From an uncultured Granulosicoccaceae bacterium (GTDB lineage: Bacteria; Pseudomonadota; Gammaproteobacteria; Granulosicoccales; Granulosicoccaceae), in NCBI GenBank assembly GCA_937922945.1, contig CAKZUP010000062.1:1-64000 (forward strand): a stretch of DNA of 64,000 nt, written 5' to 3'. Shown here in pieces: positions 1 to 8,210 of the stretch. How positions within the stretch are numbered: position 1 is the first letter of the stretch; each line of letters starts with the position of its first letter. The notes under the pieces are model-generated. The model saw only the letters and a program-made list of their open reading frames with translations, had not been told where the DNA came from and did no database searches. The position numbers and the translations under genes are program-made.

Positions 1-422
1 GATTCAGAGAGCGTGCGTAAGCTTGACAGCAATTCTTCGATGCTTGCGGGGTCCATGTTTGTTTCCAGCATGCGAATAGTCGTGTCGACCTGCTCACGCG
101 TTACCACCGATTTTCGATTATCCGCACTGAGGGTACCGAAATCCTCTTCCTTTATACGCTGCTTAACCATGTGCACAAACGCCTCGAACTCGGCAGCATC
201 CGGCAGATCGACGAACAACTTGATCAATGCCTCGCGATTGACTTCACTCAGGAAATGCATCATTGCGCCATCAACGACTGGCTCAGGCGACAACACCGAC
301 AGCACAACGGATAGTTCTTCGTCGCCAAATGGACTAAAGATGCGGTACTCAATGGCATCGCCTACAAGTTCGAATTCACGAGTGCCGAGCTCGGGGTGTT
401 TCTGAACAATCTTTGTGGTCAT
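1..422 (-). CDS. Hypothetical protein, C-terminus beyond window edge
   Basis: An open frame starts at the ATG at 422 (MTTKIVQKHPELGTREFEL...) and runs without a stop off the left edge, so only about 140 N-terminal residues are visible. The protein is acidic, has no signal peptide or membrane segment, and looks mainly helical towards its end (MLETNMDPASIEELLSSL). I do not recognise a family. Codon use matches the downstream genes. It points the same way as the acyl-CoA synthetase, whose stop lies about 50 bases upstream of this start, so it may be the third gene of that operon. A plus-strand frame at 13-405 overlaps it and is an antisense shadow. Confidence 0.6.
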   Translation of the reverse strand, partial: MTTKIVQKHPELGTREFELVGDAIEYRIFSPFGDEELSVVLSVLSPEPVVDGAMMHFLSEVNREALIKLFVDLPDAAEFEAFVHMVKQRIKEEDFGTLSADNRKSVVTREQVDTTIRMLETNMDPASIEELLSSLRTLSE

Positions 423-471
423 ATTTTTAAAAATACCTTATCTGTACTAAAGCCATTCCAACACCACTCCC

Positions 472-2106
472 CTATGCTTGCTCGCGCAACTCTACCCGGC
501 GGATTTTACCCGAAATGGTTTTCGGCAAACTTTCCCTGTATTCAATTTCTCGCGGATACTTGTAGGGCGCTGTGATCTTTTTAACAAAATCCTGAATCTG
601 AATTGTGAGTTCATCTGATGGCGTAACGCCTTCTTTGAGCACCACAAAGGCTTTAACAATATGACCGCGAATCTCATCCGGTTTACCAATAACAGCCGAC
701 TCAACGATGTCTTCGTGTTCCAGTAACACGCTTTCAACTTCAAATGGACTTATGCGGTAGCCGGCAGAACTAATGATGTCATCAGAGCGCCCAACAAACC
801 AGATATAACCATCGGCATCCCTTGTAGCGGTATCGCCGGTGTAATACCAACCATTTCTAAACGCACTTTTGTTGCGTTGCGTTGGGCTCTCGTAATAACC
901 ACTAAACAAGCCAATGGGTGCTGGATCGGTTAGTTTAACGGCGATATGACCAATTTCATCTTGTGCACAAGAAACGCCATCGTCGTCAATCACATCGACG
1001 TGAAAACCGGGAGCCGGCTTACCCATCGAACCATGGCGCACTTCCAGGCCAGGCCTGTTGGCCACGATGTTAACCGTTTCCGTTTGTCCGTAGCCATCAT
1101 GAATAGTGGTGCCAGTGGCGTGTTCCCAAACACGGATGACTTCCGGATTCAGTGGTTCGCCTGCACTCACGGTATGGCGGATGGTAGAAAGATCGAACGG
1201 CGCGAGATCCATTTGCGCAAACAGTCGGAACACCGTAGGTGGCGCACAAAACGTTGTGACTTGCAGCTTTTTAATCAACTGTAAATGCAGTTCTTTATCG
1301 AAATCTCCGCCGTTGTAAAGCACCATAGTGCTATCGAGTAACCAGGGTGCGAACAACATTCCCCAAGCAGCTTTCGCCCAACCCGTATCAGACAACGTCC
1401 AATGAATATCGGTGTTCTTTTGATCAAGCCAGAATGCACCCGTTGTCAGGTGTGCCAGAGCATAGCCATGATCGCGCGGCACAAGCTTTGGATCGGCTGT
1501 AGTGCCTGATGTGAAATACGCCATTAACAAGTCTTCACTGTTATTGGGTTCACGTGGAAACTCATCGCTGGCAGTGGCCAGAATATCCTCATACTTCAGC
1601 CAGCCATCTTGTGGTGACGTTAAATTATTTACAACGATAAGATGCTGAAGTGTCGGGCACTCGCTACGCACCTCCTCTATTTTGTCGACATGCTCAGGAG
1701 TCACAATAACCGTAGTAGCGCCGGCTTTATTAATCCGATATTTGAGGTCTTTAGCGGTCAGTAAATTAGTACCGGGCATAGACACCACCCCGCATTTTGC
1801 GCAGCCGATAATCACTTCATACCAGGCGGGGATACGTGGCAACACGACCACCGCGAAGTCACCTTGCGCGGTACCGATACCACGCAGCGCGGTAGCTACC
1901 TGATTTGAACGATATTTGAGTTCTGAAAAAGAATGATGGTTTATTCGCTCACCATCTGAACTGACTTCTATGTACGCTGTTTTGTCGTGATTGTCTGCCG
2001 CATAGTCGATGACATCGAAACCAAAGTTAAACGACTCAGGCAATGAAATGGCTGTATTTCCTGGCTTCTGTAATTGAAGCAGCACATCTTTAACAACAGG
2101 ATTCAA
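472..2106 (-). CDS. AMP-forming acyl-CoA synthetase, medium-chain (ACSM-like)
   Basis: This 544-residue enzyme belongs to the ANL adenylate-forming superfamily. It would activate a carboxylic acid with ATP to the acyl-AMP and then to the CoA thioester in the cytoplasm. The P-loop TSGTTADPK is at about 199-207, YGQTE at 339-343, TGD at 423-425, GRSDD at 439-443 and the catalytic lysine in ISGK at 534. All core motifs are intact and the length is normal. The VPRDHGYALAH stretch after the P-loop resembles the acetyl-CoA-synthetase-like/ACSM branch rather than long-chain FadD proteins; the substrate cannot be read from sequence. It lies about 50 bases downstream of the SmoS-like dehydrogenase on the same strand, so the two are probably co-transcribed, although a functional link is not obvious. 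Confidence 0.88.
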   Translation of the reverse strand: MNPVVKDVLLQLQKPGNTAISLPESFNFGFDVIDYAADNHDKTAYIEVSSDGERINHHSFSELKYRSNQVATALRGIGTAQGDFAVVVLPRIPAWYEVIIGCAKCGVVSMPGTNLLTAKDLKYRINKAGATTVIVTPEHVDKIEEVRSECPTLQHLIVVNNLTSPQDGWLKYEDILATASDEFPREPNNSEDLLMAYFTSGTTADPKLVPRDHGYALAHLTTGAFWLDQKNTDIHWTLSDTGWAKAAWGMLFAPWLLDSTMVLYNGGDFDKELHLQLIKKLQVTTFCAPPTVFRLFAQMDLAPFDLSTIRHTVSAGEPLNPEVIRVWEHATGTTIHDGYGQTETVNIVANRPGLEVRHGSMGKPAPGFHVDVIDDDGVSCAQDEIGHIAVKLTDPAPIGLFSGYYESPTQRNKSAFRNGWYYTGDTATRDADGYIWFVGRSDDIISSAGYRISPFEVESVLLEHEDIVESAVIGKPDEIRGHIVKAFVVLKEGVTPSDELTIQIQDFVKKITAPYKYPREIEYRESLPKTISGKIRRVELREQA

Positions 2107-2158
2107 CGGTTAGTCCTCACGGTTAGAATATTGGATGGTGTCTTATGGCATTGGTATG

Positions 2159-2941
2159 CTAACTCATCCATTGGCCACCATCCACGTTGTAGGTTTGCGA
2201 CACAATATACTTGGCATCATCGGTTGCCAGAAATACCGCCATACCGGTAAGGTCTTCGGCAACGCCCATGCGTCCGAATGGAACACCCTCACCCACTTCT
2301 TTCTTCTTTTGCCCTGGTGCTTTATTTTCATATTGAGCAAATAAAGCATCAACACCATCCCAATGCTCGCCGCCTACCACTCCTGGAGATATAGCGTTGA
2401 CGTTAATGCCATATTTAATGAGATCCATGCCTGCGGATTGTGTTAGCGAGATAATGGCCGCTTTCGTCGCGCAATAAACAGCTACCAGTCCTTCACCACG
2501 ACGCCCTGCCTGACTGGCCATGTTGATTATTTTACCCCCTTGTCCGCGCTCAATCATATGTTTGGCAACGGCCTGTAAGGTAAACAAGGAACCGGCAAAG
2601 TTGACCGCGAAAACCTGGTCGTAGTCTTCACGCTTTATCTCTGCTATGGGAGCTGCTGTGAATAGCGCAGCATTGTTGATAAGTATATCTATCGCCCCGA
2701 GTTTCTCGATGGTTTCAGCTACCGCAGCGTCAATGCTGTCTTGTTTGGTAACATCCAAATGCACCGCAATGGCATTCTCACCAATACTTTTCGCTGTTGC
2801 ACGCGCTGCATCCAGATTAATATCGGCTATGCAAACTCTGGCACCTTCCAACACATAGGCCTTTGCAAACGCCGTTCCTATGCCACGCGCAGAGCCTGTA
2901 ATAAGTGCTGTTTTGCCCGATAGTCTTCCAGCGTTATGCAT
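2159..2941 (-). CDS. SDR-family polyol dehydrogenase, SmoS-like (sorbitol/L-iditol 2-dehydrogenase)
   Basis: This 260-residue classical short-chain dehydrogenase has the NAD-binding TGSARGIG at 15-22, NNAA at 89-92, catalytic Ser143 and the YxxxK pair Tyr156/Lys160. The whole protein, including the EHWDGVDALFAQYEN segment and the NVDGGQWMS end, closely matches my memory of SmoS sorbitol dehydrogenase from Rhodobacter. That enzyme oxidises D-glucitol, galactitol or L-iditol to the ketose with NAD. The usual SmoEFGK polyol ABC transporter is absent here. The gene precedes the acyl-CoA synthetase on the minus strand and is probably first in that transcript. Family assignment is firm; the exact polyol is inferred. 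Confidence 0.85.
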   Translation of the reverse strand: MHNAGRLSGKTALITGSARGIGTAFAKAYVLEGARVCIADINLDAARATAKSIGENAIAVHLDVTKQDSIDAAVAETIEKLGAIDILINNAALFTAAPIAEIKREDYDQVFAVNFAGSLFTLQAVAKHMIERGQGGKIINMASQAGRRGEGLVAVYCATKAAIISLTQSAGMDLIKYGINVNAISPGVVGGEHWDGVDALFAQYENKAPGQKKKEVGEGVPFGRMGVAEDLTGMAVFLATDDAKYIVSQTYNVDGGQWMS

Positions 2942-3268
2942 GTTCTAACCACTCCAATTTCATTGATTTAATTTTAAGTTTCAGGTTCTCAAGGTGCATC
3001 GCCGCGACACACACGTCGAACGTTCTCCAAAGTACAAGCGCAACCTCATCGCCACAGGGTCACGGGGTCACGAGCTGCACACCGCTACCCAGCGTGAAAT
3101 AGCGTCGCTAGCTGAGTCATAGCAGATTACTGTTGCCAACTTTACCAAAATGTATGATCCAAGTAGACCAACGGCAAGGCTGATCGAAGACACTCTACAG
3201 CAACAGGGGGCGATTATACGCATTGATCTTACAGCCCTTTCTATAGTCCGTTAATAAAGGGAATCACT
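2942..3268. other. Intergenic region between divergent smoS-like and htrA-like genes
   Basis: This 327-base divergent spacer must hold promoters for both flanking genes, but I see no convincing -35/-10 pair or palindromic operator. A 34-residue frame at 3150-3254 has no ribosome-binding site and no recognisable product. No RNA gene is visible. Confidence 0.4.
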
Positions 3269-4306
3269 ATGAGAGTTGCGATCAGTCTGTTTATATTCTT
3301 GCTCACCGGCTCGGCAAATGCTGCCGGTTTCGACGCCGATTTTGCCGATCTTTACGAAAAGCACTCACGATCAGTTGTAACTGTCTATACGAGAAGCATA
3401 TCTCTACAGGGGAACAAGCCCCACCAAACTCAAGGAGTTGGATCTGGTGTACTTATTGAGGAAGATCAAATTCTCACCGCGGCCCATGTTGTGGATGGCG
3501 CACATACTATTGAAGTCCTGTTTACCGATGGTGTAAGAATCAACGCCGATGTAGTGACGTCATTAGACTCCAGCGATATTGCATTATTAAAACTTCGTCG
3601 CGGCCACCCTGACCCAACTGTAGCCGTATTGGCAGACTCCGACCAAACTCGCATCGGCAGCGAAGTCTTCATTATCGGTTCACCATTTGGCATTTCTCAA
3701 ACCCTGAGTGTTGGTCATCTATCCGGGCGAATGGATCGCGGCGTTCTTCGTGACGGCACACCAATAGAGTTTCTGCAAACCGATACCGCTATCAACACGG
3801 GAAATTCCGGTGGCCCCATGTTCAACACCAAAGGTGAAGTGATCGGTATCGTTAGTTTTATACTGACAAAAAGTGGTGGTTTTGATGGAATTGGATTTGC
3901 AACCTCCAGCAACACGGCAAAAGAAGCACTGCTTACCAGCTCCGGCGTACTGGCCGGCTTCGAAGGTATTATGCTCAACGAGCGGATGGCGAGCGCGCTG
4001 AACTTCCCGGGACCGGGTTTGCTGGTACAAAGGGTTGTTGACGATTCTTCGATTGGTCGTGCCGGCCTGAAAGCTGGCAACATTCCTGCCCAAATTGCCG
4101 GACAATCTATGTTGTTGGGCGGCGACCTGATACTGGAGATAAACGGACTTGTTTGCAGAACACCACACGACTTCCAACTCGTCAAAGCATCCACATTGGC
4201 ACTTGAAGAAGAAGAGTCTTACGCGATCACCGTATACAGAAATGGCGAAGTGATGAATCTAATCACGGGTAATGCAGCGAATCTTGCCTTCACTGCCATA
4301 CGCTAA
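3269..4306 (+). CDS. Secreted trypsin-like serine protease with one PDZ domain (HtrA/Deg family)
   Basis: This 345-residue protein begins with a signal peptide (cleavage expected near SANA-AGFD, residue 19), so it acts in the periplasm. The catalytic triad of the S1C family is complete: His73 in TAAHVVDG, Asp103 in SSDIALLKL and Ser180 in NTGNSGGPMF. A single PDZ-like region follows at about 235-340 (GLLVQRVVDDSSIGRAGLKAG). It is shorter than DegP (two PDZ domains) and close to DegS in length, but it has a cleavable signal instead of a membrane anchor. The likely role is protein quality control or regulated proteolysis in the envelope. It is transcribed alone, with GGGAATCACT before the ATG as a weak ribosome-binding site. 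Confidence 0.9.
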   Translation: MRVAISLFIFLLTGSANAAGFDADFADLYEKHSRSVVTVYTRSISLQGNKPHQTQGVGSGVLIEEDQILTAAHVVDGAHTIEVLFTDGVRINADVVTSLDSSDIALLKLRRGHPDPTVAVLADSDQTRIGSEVFIIGSPFGISQTLSVGHLSGRMDRGVLRDGTPIEFLQTDTAINTGNSGGPMFNTKGEVIGIVSFILTKSGGFDGIGFATSSNTAKEALLTSSGVLAGFEGIMLNERMASALNFPGPGLLVQRVVDDSSIGRAGLKAGNIPAQIAGQSMLLGGDLILEINGLVCRTPHDFQLVKASTLALEEEESYAITVYRNGEVMNLITGNAANLAFTAIR

Positions 4307-4431
4307 AACGTGCACTAATCATTCTATTTGATTGACAAAAAAACGCTATGGCTAATGATTCGCCATTAGCTGGATCAGAATAAAACCTGGCGACACTGAT
4401 CCACCTCCTGCCTCAACCGAGTCATCTTTCT

Positions 4432-4445
4432 TGACTGATCGGTCA
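4432..4445. promoter_or_regulatory. TetR-type operator-like palindrome
   Basis: TGACTGATCGGTCA is a 14-base palindrome with one mismatched pair and resembles the TGACYGRYCGGTCA sites bound by many TetR-family regulators. It abuts the TRAP permease remnant. No TetR gene is in the window, so the site may be an orphan of the decayed operon or may arise by chance. Confidence 0.3.
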
Positions 4446-4626
4446 GTTAGTGTTATCGCTGTATGCCTGTGTTGTGATCTTACTCGCCATGATCCTCAGC
4501 AGCCTCTCGATTGAGTTGATAATGGAACCGCTGTTGCGGTCCAATATTGTGCCGATGGGAGTCGATCTGGACTGTTTTCAGATTATAACGGTGATTGCTG
4601 CGAAGATCGGCTTAGACGCACCATGA
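4435..4626 (+). pseudogene. Remnant of a TRAP transporter large permease (DctM-like)
   Basis: Sixty-three sense codons without a proper start encode a hydrophobic segment (LYACVVILLAMILSSLSIE, then ELIMEPLLRSNIVPMGVD, ending AAKIGLDAP and a stop). This resembles the C-terminal part of DctM permeases, where a helix of the type LLLLGMFMDSLS is followed by a P-I-x-P-I-V-x-x-LGFDPIWFG motif and then EIGLITPP. Here the motif is degraded (MGVDLDCFQI, KIGLDAP). It lies directly before a truncated cyclase gene and two intact catabolic genes. I infer that it is what is left of the transporter of the same operon. The segment is short, so the assignment is tentative. Confidence 0.45.
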
Positions 4627-4636
4627 GAAGAAACTA

Positions 4637-4822
4637 ATGGCACGCAACTTTATCGATTTATCCGTCGCACTCGAATCCGATATACAGTCTGATCCAGACA
4701 TTATGCTGCCGGAAATTGAGTACTTCTCGCACAAAGATACAGCCGATCAAATGGCCGGTTTTTTCCCGGGCCTATCGGTGGACGACTTACCTAACGGCGA
4801 AGGCTGGGCGCGCGAAAAATAA
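4637..4822 (+). pseudogene. Truncated cyclase-family protein (kynurenine formamidase-like), N-terminal fragment
   Basis: The 61 codons encode the typical N-terminus of the cyclase (KynB-like metal hydrolase) family: MARNFIDLSVALESDIQSD, then FFPGLSVDDLPNGEGWAREK and a stop. In intact members GEGWA is followed by the segment with the metal-binding HxGTHxDAPxH motif. Here the frame ends before it, so no active enzyme can be made. The start has GAGAAGAAACT upstream. The fragment lies between a DctM-like remnant and the intact BKACE gene, which suggests a deletion removed most of the cyclase and transporter genes of a catabolic operon. It could still be translated as a short peptide. Confidence 0.7.
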
Positions 4823-4888
4823 ACTACAGCATCAGCAGGCTTTGTGCGTGCGGTCGCGATTAATGAAGACTAACAAAGGACACTAACC

Positions 4889-5818
4889 ATGAACAAAACC
4901 ATCATTAGTTGTGCGATTACCGGTGCAATCCACACGCCGACCATGTCCGATGCGCTACCCATTAACCCTGAACAAATAGCCGAACAAGCCATTGCAGCCG
5001 CACACGCAGGCGCGACAATTCTACATTTGCACGCGCGGAACCCAGACAACGGTGCACCATCGGTTGACCCCGCGCATTTCGAACATTTTTTAACAATGAT
5101 AAAAGCCGAAACCGATGCCATCATCAATATCTCAACCGGCGGTAGCATCATGATGAGTATTGACGAACGCTTAGGACCCGCCGATACATTCTCTCCAGAA
5201 ATGTGCTCAATGAACATGGGTTCAATCAATTTTTCATTTCATCCGTTGGCTGATCGTTATGAAAAATTTAAGTTCGACTGGGAAGAAAAGTATATTCGAT
5301 CGACCGAAGGCGCCATATTCCGCAACACGTTTGCTGATATCAAGCTGGTTGCAGAAACCATGGGCGGCGATAAACACAGGGTTAAGTTTGAACACGAATG
5401 CTACGACGTTGGCCATTTATATAACTTGGCGTTTTGCATCAAACAAGGCATGTTCAAGCAGCCCATATTCCTGCAATTCGTTATGGGAGTATTGGGCGGT
5501 ATCGCTGCAGAACTCGATAACCTAGAGTTTATGAAACAAACCGCTGACAAACTATTCGGCGATGACTATCAATGGTCTGTCATCGGCGCTGGTAGCGCAC
5601 AAATGAAACTGGCCGCTGCATCTGCAGCTATGGGTGGTCATGTACGTGTGGGCCTAGAGGATTCGCTGTACATCGAGCGCGGCAAACTGGCTGATTCCAA
5701 TGCACAACAGGTAGAAAAAGTGAAAGAAATTCTGGAAGCTCAGGGCAACGTAGTCGCCACACCAAATGAAGCCCGCGCTATGCTGGGCCTTAAAGGGGCT
5801 AAGCAGGTTAACTTTTAG
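4889..5818 (+). CDS. Beta-keto acid cleavage enzyme (BKACE, DUF849 family)
   Basis: This 309-residue cytoplasmic TIM-barrel enzyme belongs to the family of 3-keto-5-aminohexanoate cleavage enzyme (Kce). Members condense a beta-keto acid with acetyl-CoA to give acetoacetate and a new CoA ester. The zinc ligands His46 and His48 in LHLHARNP fall at the same numbers as in Kce, and the C-terminal GLEDSLYIERG motif is present. Length is normal for the family. It has a fair ribosome-binding site (AAAGGACACTAACC) and is followed after 33 bases by the proline-racemase-family gene. The substrate is not readable from sequence; the cyclase remnant and racemase-like neighbour point to breakdown of an amino-acid- or carnitine-like compound. 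Confidence 0.9.
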   Translation: MNKTIISCAITGAIHTPTMSDALPINPEQIAEQAIAAAHAGATILHLHARNPDNGAPSVDPAHFEHFLTMIKAETDAIINISTGGSIMMSIDERLGPADTFSPEMCSMNMGSINFSFHPLADRYEKFKFDWEEKYIRSTEGAIFRNTFADIKLVAETMGGDKHRVKFEHECYDVGHLYNLAFCIKQGMFKQPIFLQFVMGVLGGIAAELDNLEFMKQTADKLFGDDYQWSVIGAGSAQMKLAAASAAMGGHVRVGLEDSLYIERGKLADSNAQQVEKVKEILEAQGNVVATPNEARAMLGLKGAKQVNF

Positions 5819-5851
5819 CCAACAGCTCTTACCTACATATAATAAACGCAC

Positions 5852-6880
5852 ATGCATAGCTCAAAAACAATTCATGTTATTTCCTGTCATGCGGAAGGAG
5901 AAGTCGGCGATGTTATTGTCGGAGGTGTCACTCCACCACCCGGGGCAACACTATGGGAACAGCGCAACCACATTGCTCAAGACCAAACGCTGCGTAATTT
6001 TGTATTAAACGAACCCCGTGGTGGCGTGTTTCGACACGTTAACCTTCTGGTACCGCCAAAGCACCCGGAGGCCGATGCCGCCTTTATCATTATGGAGCCC
6101 GAAGATACCCCACCAATGTCTGGCTCAAACTCTATTTGTGTATCAACAGTGTTGCTAGACAGTGGAATCATTCCAATGCAAGAGCCAGTAACCGAGATGA
6201 CTTTAGAAGCCCCTGGCGGTCTGGTGCGTGTCCACGCAGATTGTAAAAACGGTAAAGCAGTACGCATCGTGGTTGAAAACGTGCCGAGCTTTGCCGATCG
6301 GCTTGATGCTAAAATTGATATTGAAGGCATGGGTACATTAACCGTTGACACAGCGTATGGCGGAGACAGCTTCGTGATTGTCGATGCAGCTTCACTCGGT
6401 TTGAATATCACTGAAGACGAGGCCCACGATATAGCCCGTCTTGGCATTAAGCTAACAAATGCCGCCAACGAGCAGCTTGGATTTGAACACCCTGAAATTC
6501 CCGACTGGCAACATATATCGTTTTGCCTTTTCGCCGGCGCATTGAATCAAACCGCTGATGGATTCGAAGCGCGCTCGGCGGTTGCCATCCAACCGGGTAA
6601 GGTCGATCGATCGCCAACAGGCACAGCCGTTTCAGCACGCATGGCTGTTCTTTGCGCTCGCCAACAAATGAACGTTGGCCAAAAGCTACGTGCAACGTCG
6701 ATAATAGAGTCTGTGTTTGAAGGACAGATTATTCGCGCAACGCAGGTTGGCGATAAACCGGCAATTGTGCCCAGCATTTCTGGCCGCGGATGGATAACTG
6801 GAACCCATCAACATATGCTAGACCCAACCGACCCCTGGCCTGAAGGTTATCGGTTGAGTGACACCTGGGGTGTACAGTAA
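5852..6880 (+). CDS. Proline racemase/hydroxyproline epimerase superfamily protein with both catalytic cysteines replaced
   Basis: This 342-residue protein follows the proline racemase fold from end to end ([14 protein letters not shown] at the N-terminus, GDSFVIVDA in the middle, [19 protein letters not shown] at the C-terminus). Racemases and epimerases use two cysteines. Here the first position reads [10 protein letters not shown] with Ser90, and the second reads DRSPTGTA with Thr256. A threonine at the second position is known from trans-3-hydroxyproline dehydratases, which keep the first cysteine; having both changed suggests dehydratase or other chemistry. It is the second intact gene of the decayed operon after BKACE. 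No clear ribosome-binding site precedes the ATG, so translation may depend on upstream readthrough. It is cytoplasmic, with no signal peptide. Confidence 0.85.
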   Translation: MHSSKTIHVISCHAEGEVGDVIVGGVTPPPGATLWEQRNHIAQDQTLRNFVLNEPRGGVFRHVNLLVPPKHPEADAAFIIMEPEDTPPMSGSNSICVSTVLLDSGIIPMQEPVTEMTLEAPGGLVRVHADCKNGKAVRIVVENVPSFADRLDAKIDIEGMGTLTVDTAYGGDSFVIVDAASLGLNITEDEAHDIARLGIKLTNAANEQLGFEHPEIPDWQHISFCLFAGALNQTADGFEARSAVAIQPGKVDRSPTGTAVSARMAVLCARQQMNVGQKLRATSIIESVFEGQIIRATQVGDKPAIVPSISGRGWITGTHQHMLDPTDPWPEGYRLSDTWGVQ

Positions 6881-6894
6881 ATGTGTTTGATGGA

Positions 6895-7350
6895 CTAAGC
6901 CGCAGCGCAACTTTTGCAAAGGCAATTAAGCTCTATCTGCTCACTAACCAGGTGGAAATTCGCCTGTTCTACCTGACGTTTAATAGAACCCAGAGTTGAT
7001 CGACTGATACTGAACTCTTTAACACTCTGGCAATCGGTACAAATAAGAAACTGCGGAACCTCGTGTTGGTGATCGCAGGTGATATGCCCACACGCAACAT
7101 ACCGATTGGCCAAATTGAGTTTGTGTACCAGCTGCTCCTGTTCCAGAAATTCAAGAATGCGATACACAGACATGGCGGCGAAGTTCTCATCGTACGTTTC
7201 GTTGCAATAGTCCACCAGCTCGTAAGCCGATAGCGCACGATCTGACTGCAGCAAACCACTTAACACTTTTTTGCGCTTATCGGTAAGCCGGCTTCCGTTA
7301 ATCTGACATTGCTGTTCAGCATGACTGAGTATGCGCTGCAGTTTAGACAT
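6895..7350 (-). CDS. zur: Zinc uptake regulator Zur (Fur family)
   Basis: This 151-residue Fur-family repressor has an N-terminal winged helix (SRLTDKRKKVLSGLLQSDR, then MSVYRILEFLEQEQLVHKL) and a C-terminal metal-binding and dimerisation part. The latter contains CGHITCDHQHEV, the structural-zinc pair CTDC and a second pair CLCKSC near the end. The C-terminal cysteine pattern and the lack of Fur-type iron residues point to Zur. The adjacent DNA supports this: a palindrome matching the gamma-proteobacterial Zur consensus lies 31 bases upstream of the start (7381-7401), with a better one at 7971-7987. The gene is probably autoregulated. It converges with the proline-racemase-like gene, and the MerC-domain gene lies upstream on the same strand. 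Confidence 0.9.
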   Translation of the reverse strand: MSKLQRILSHAEQQCQINGSRLTDKRKKVLSGLLQSDRALSAYELVDYCNETYDENFAAMSVYRILEFLEQEQLVHKLNLANRYVACGHITCDHQHEVPQFLICTDCQSVKEFSISRSTLGSIKRQVEQANFHLVSEQIELNCLCKSCAAA

Positions 7351-7380
7351 TATAATTACCTTAAAATTGGCGTTGCTCTG

Positions 7381-7401
7381 TTATGTTACATCACAACATA
7401 A
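7381..7401. promoter_or_regulatory. Putative Zur box upstream of zur
   Basis: Inverted repeat TTATGTT-N7-AACATAA with perfect 7-base arms. The core ATGTTACATCACAACAT differs at three places from the known Zur consensus ATGTTATANTATAACAT. Its place 31 bases before the zur start suits autoregulation. Confidence 0.65.
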
Positions 7402-7457
7402 TCAACACCCAAGCCGAACAGCACATTTGTCGTTATTTGTATCAGCAGCGCCCTCCG

Positions 7458-7871
7458 CTAATGCGCTGCCGTGCAATCACAGTCATCACGATCGCTTTTC
7501 GAGCACAGTCTGAAATTCCAGATGTGCGCACACGCGATAACCGTCGCAGCCACAAGCGTCGCGATCTTCTCACCGGTTTCGCCTACCCAATCGTGCCCAT
7601 ACAGTGCAGCCAAGCCGAGTATTGCTACGCCCAACATACCAAAGGCTAACACACGCCAGGTGCGGTGCTTTCGACACCCCATAAACAAAGTGGCCGTACT
7701 CAGTGGAATCACCACCGCCGATAAAAACAAATGAAAACCCTCGCCTTCAAGAAACATGGCCAAGGCAGTTGGCATAAACACCAGTAACACAGGCGTGGCA
7801 AGGCAATGTATCGCGCACACAGTGGAAAGGCTGATGGACAGCTTGTCGGCTATGGCCAGATTGTTCGACAT
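7458..7871 (-). CDS. MerC-domain small integral membrane protein, probably Zur-regulated
   Basis: About 137 residues from the ATG at 7871 (MSNNLAIADKLSISLSTVC), chosen because AGGAAAA lies just upstream; a longer frame starts at 7901. The MerC hallmark CAIHCLATPVLL is in the first helix, followed by three more hydrophobic segments, and the tail SKSDRDDCDCTAAH is rich in Cys, Asp and His. MerC proteins are four-helix inner-membrane carriers first known for mercuric ion. Outside mer operons, and next to zur as here, a role in zinc or other divalent metal movement is more likely; that is inference. No merA, merP or merR is present. A near-consensus Zur box (7971-7987) lies about 100 bases upstream. 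Confidence 0.8.
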   Translation of the reverse strand: MSNNLAIADKLSISLSTVCAIHCLATPVLLVFMPTALAMFLEGEGFHLFLSAVVIPLSTATLFMGCRKHRTWRVLAFGMLGVAILGLAALYGHDWVGETGEKIATLVAATVIACAHIWNFRLCSKSDRDDCDCTAAH

Positions 7872-7970
7872 AGTTGGTTTTCCTAATAAATTTAATGACA
7901 AAACTGCAGCGTAGTTTTTTAAGCAGACGGTTGAATGAACTCACAAGCAACACGACACAGTTGAAATGTT

Positions 7971-7987
7971 ATGTTATATCATAACAT
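7971..7987. promoter_or_regulatory. Putative Zur box, near-consensus
   Basis: ATGTTATATCATAACAT has perfect 7-base arms (ATGTTAT/ATAACAT) around a 3-base centre and differs at one base from the gamma-proteobacterial Zur consensus. It lies upstream of the MerC-domain gene on the minus strand and could also act on plus-strand transcription towards 8211. Confidence 0.7.
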
Positions 7988-8210
7988 TATTGAAGTACAC
8001 CGTCATGCTCAAACTTTCTCATCCCAATACTTGTGAATGAGGAGACCCACAATACTTAAGACACATTAATCCAGAACAGCAAGACCGCGCGCGCTGCGAC
8101 CACACGACCCAGCAGTTCACTGGATGTTCTGGTGACCCATAATTTGGATATTCAAAAAATCGAGCCGATCGCCTGTATCATCTGGATTTTCTGTCAAGTT
8201 AGAGCGTGAA
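7988..8210. other. Intergenic region between MerC gene and phhB-like gene
   Basis: No gene is recognised. A short plus-strand open stretch at about 8063-8140 (HINPEQQDRARCDHTTQQF, then a stop) has no start codon or ribosome-binding site and may be a scrap of a former gene. Any plus-strand promoter next to the Zur box would lie here. Confidence 0.3.

Noticed and set aside
13-405. 130-codon plus-strand open frame at the left edge
   Set aside because: It is antisense to the partial minus-strand gene, is Ser/Thr-rich without domain features, and has no ribosome-binding site.
3150-3254. 34-codon frame before the htrA-like gene
   Set aside because: No ribosome-binding site and no recognisable product; probably chance.
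4351-4370. Hairpin GCTAATG-ATTCGC-CATTAGC after the htrA-like gene
   Set aside because: Stem of seven with no T-run; too weak to call as a terminator.
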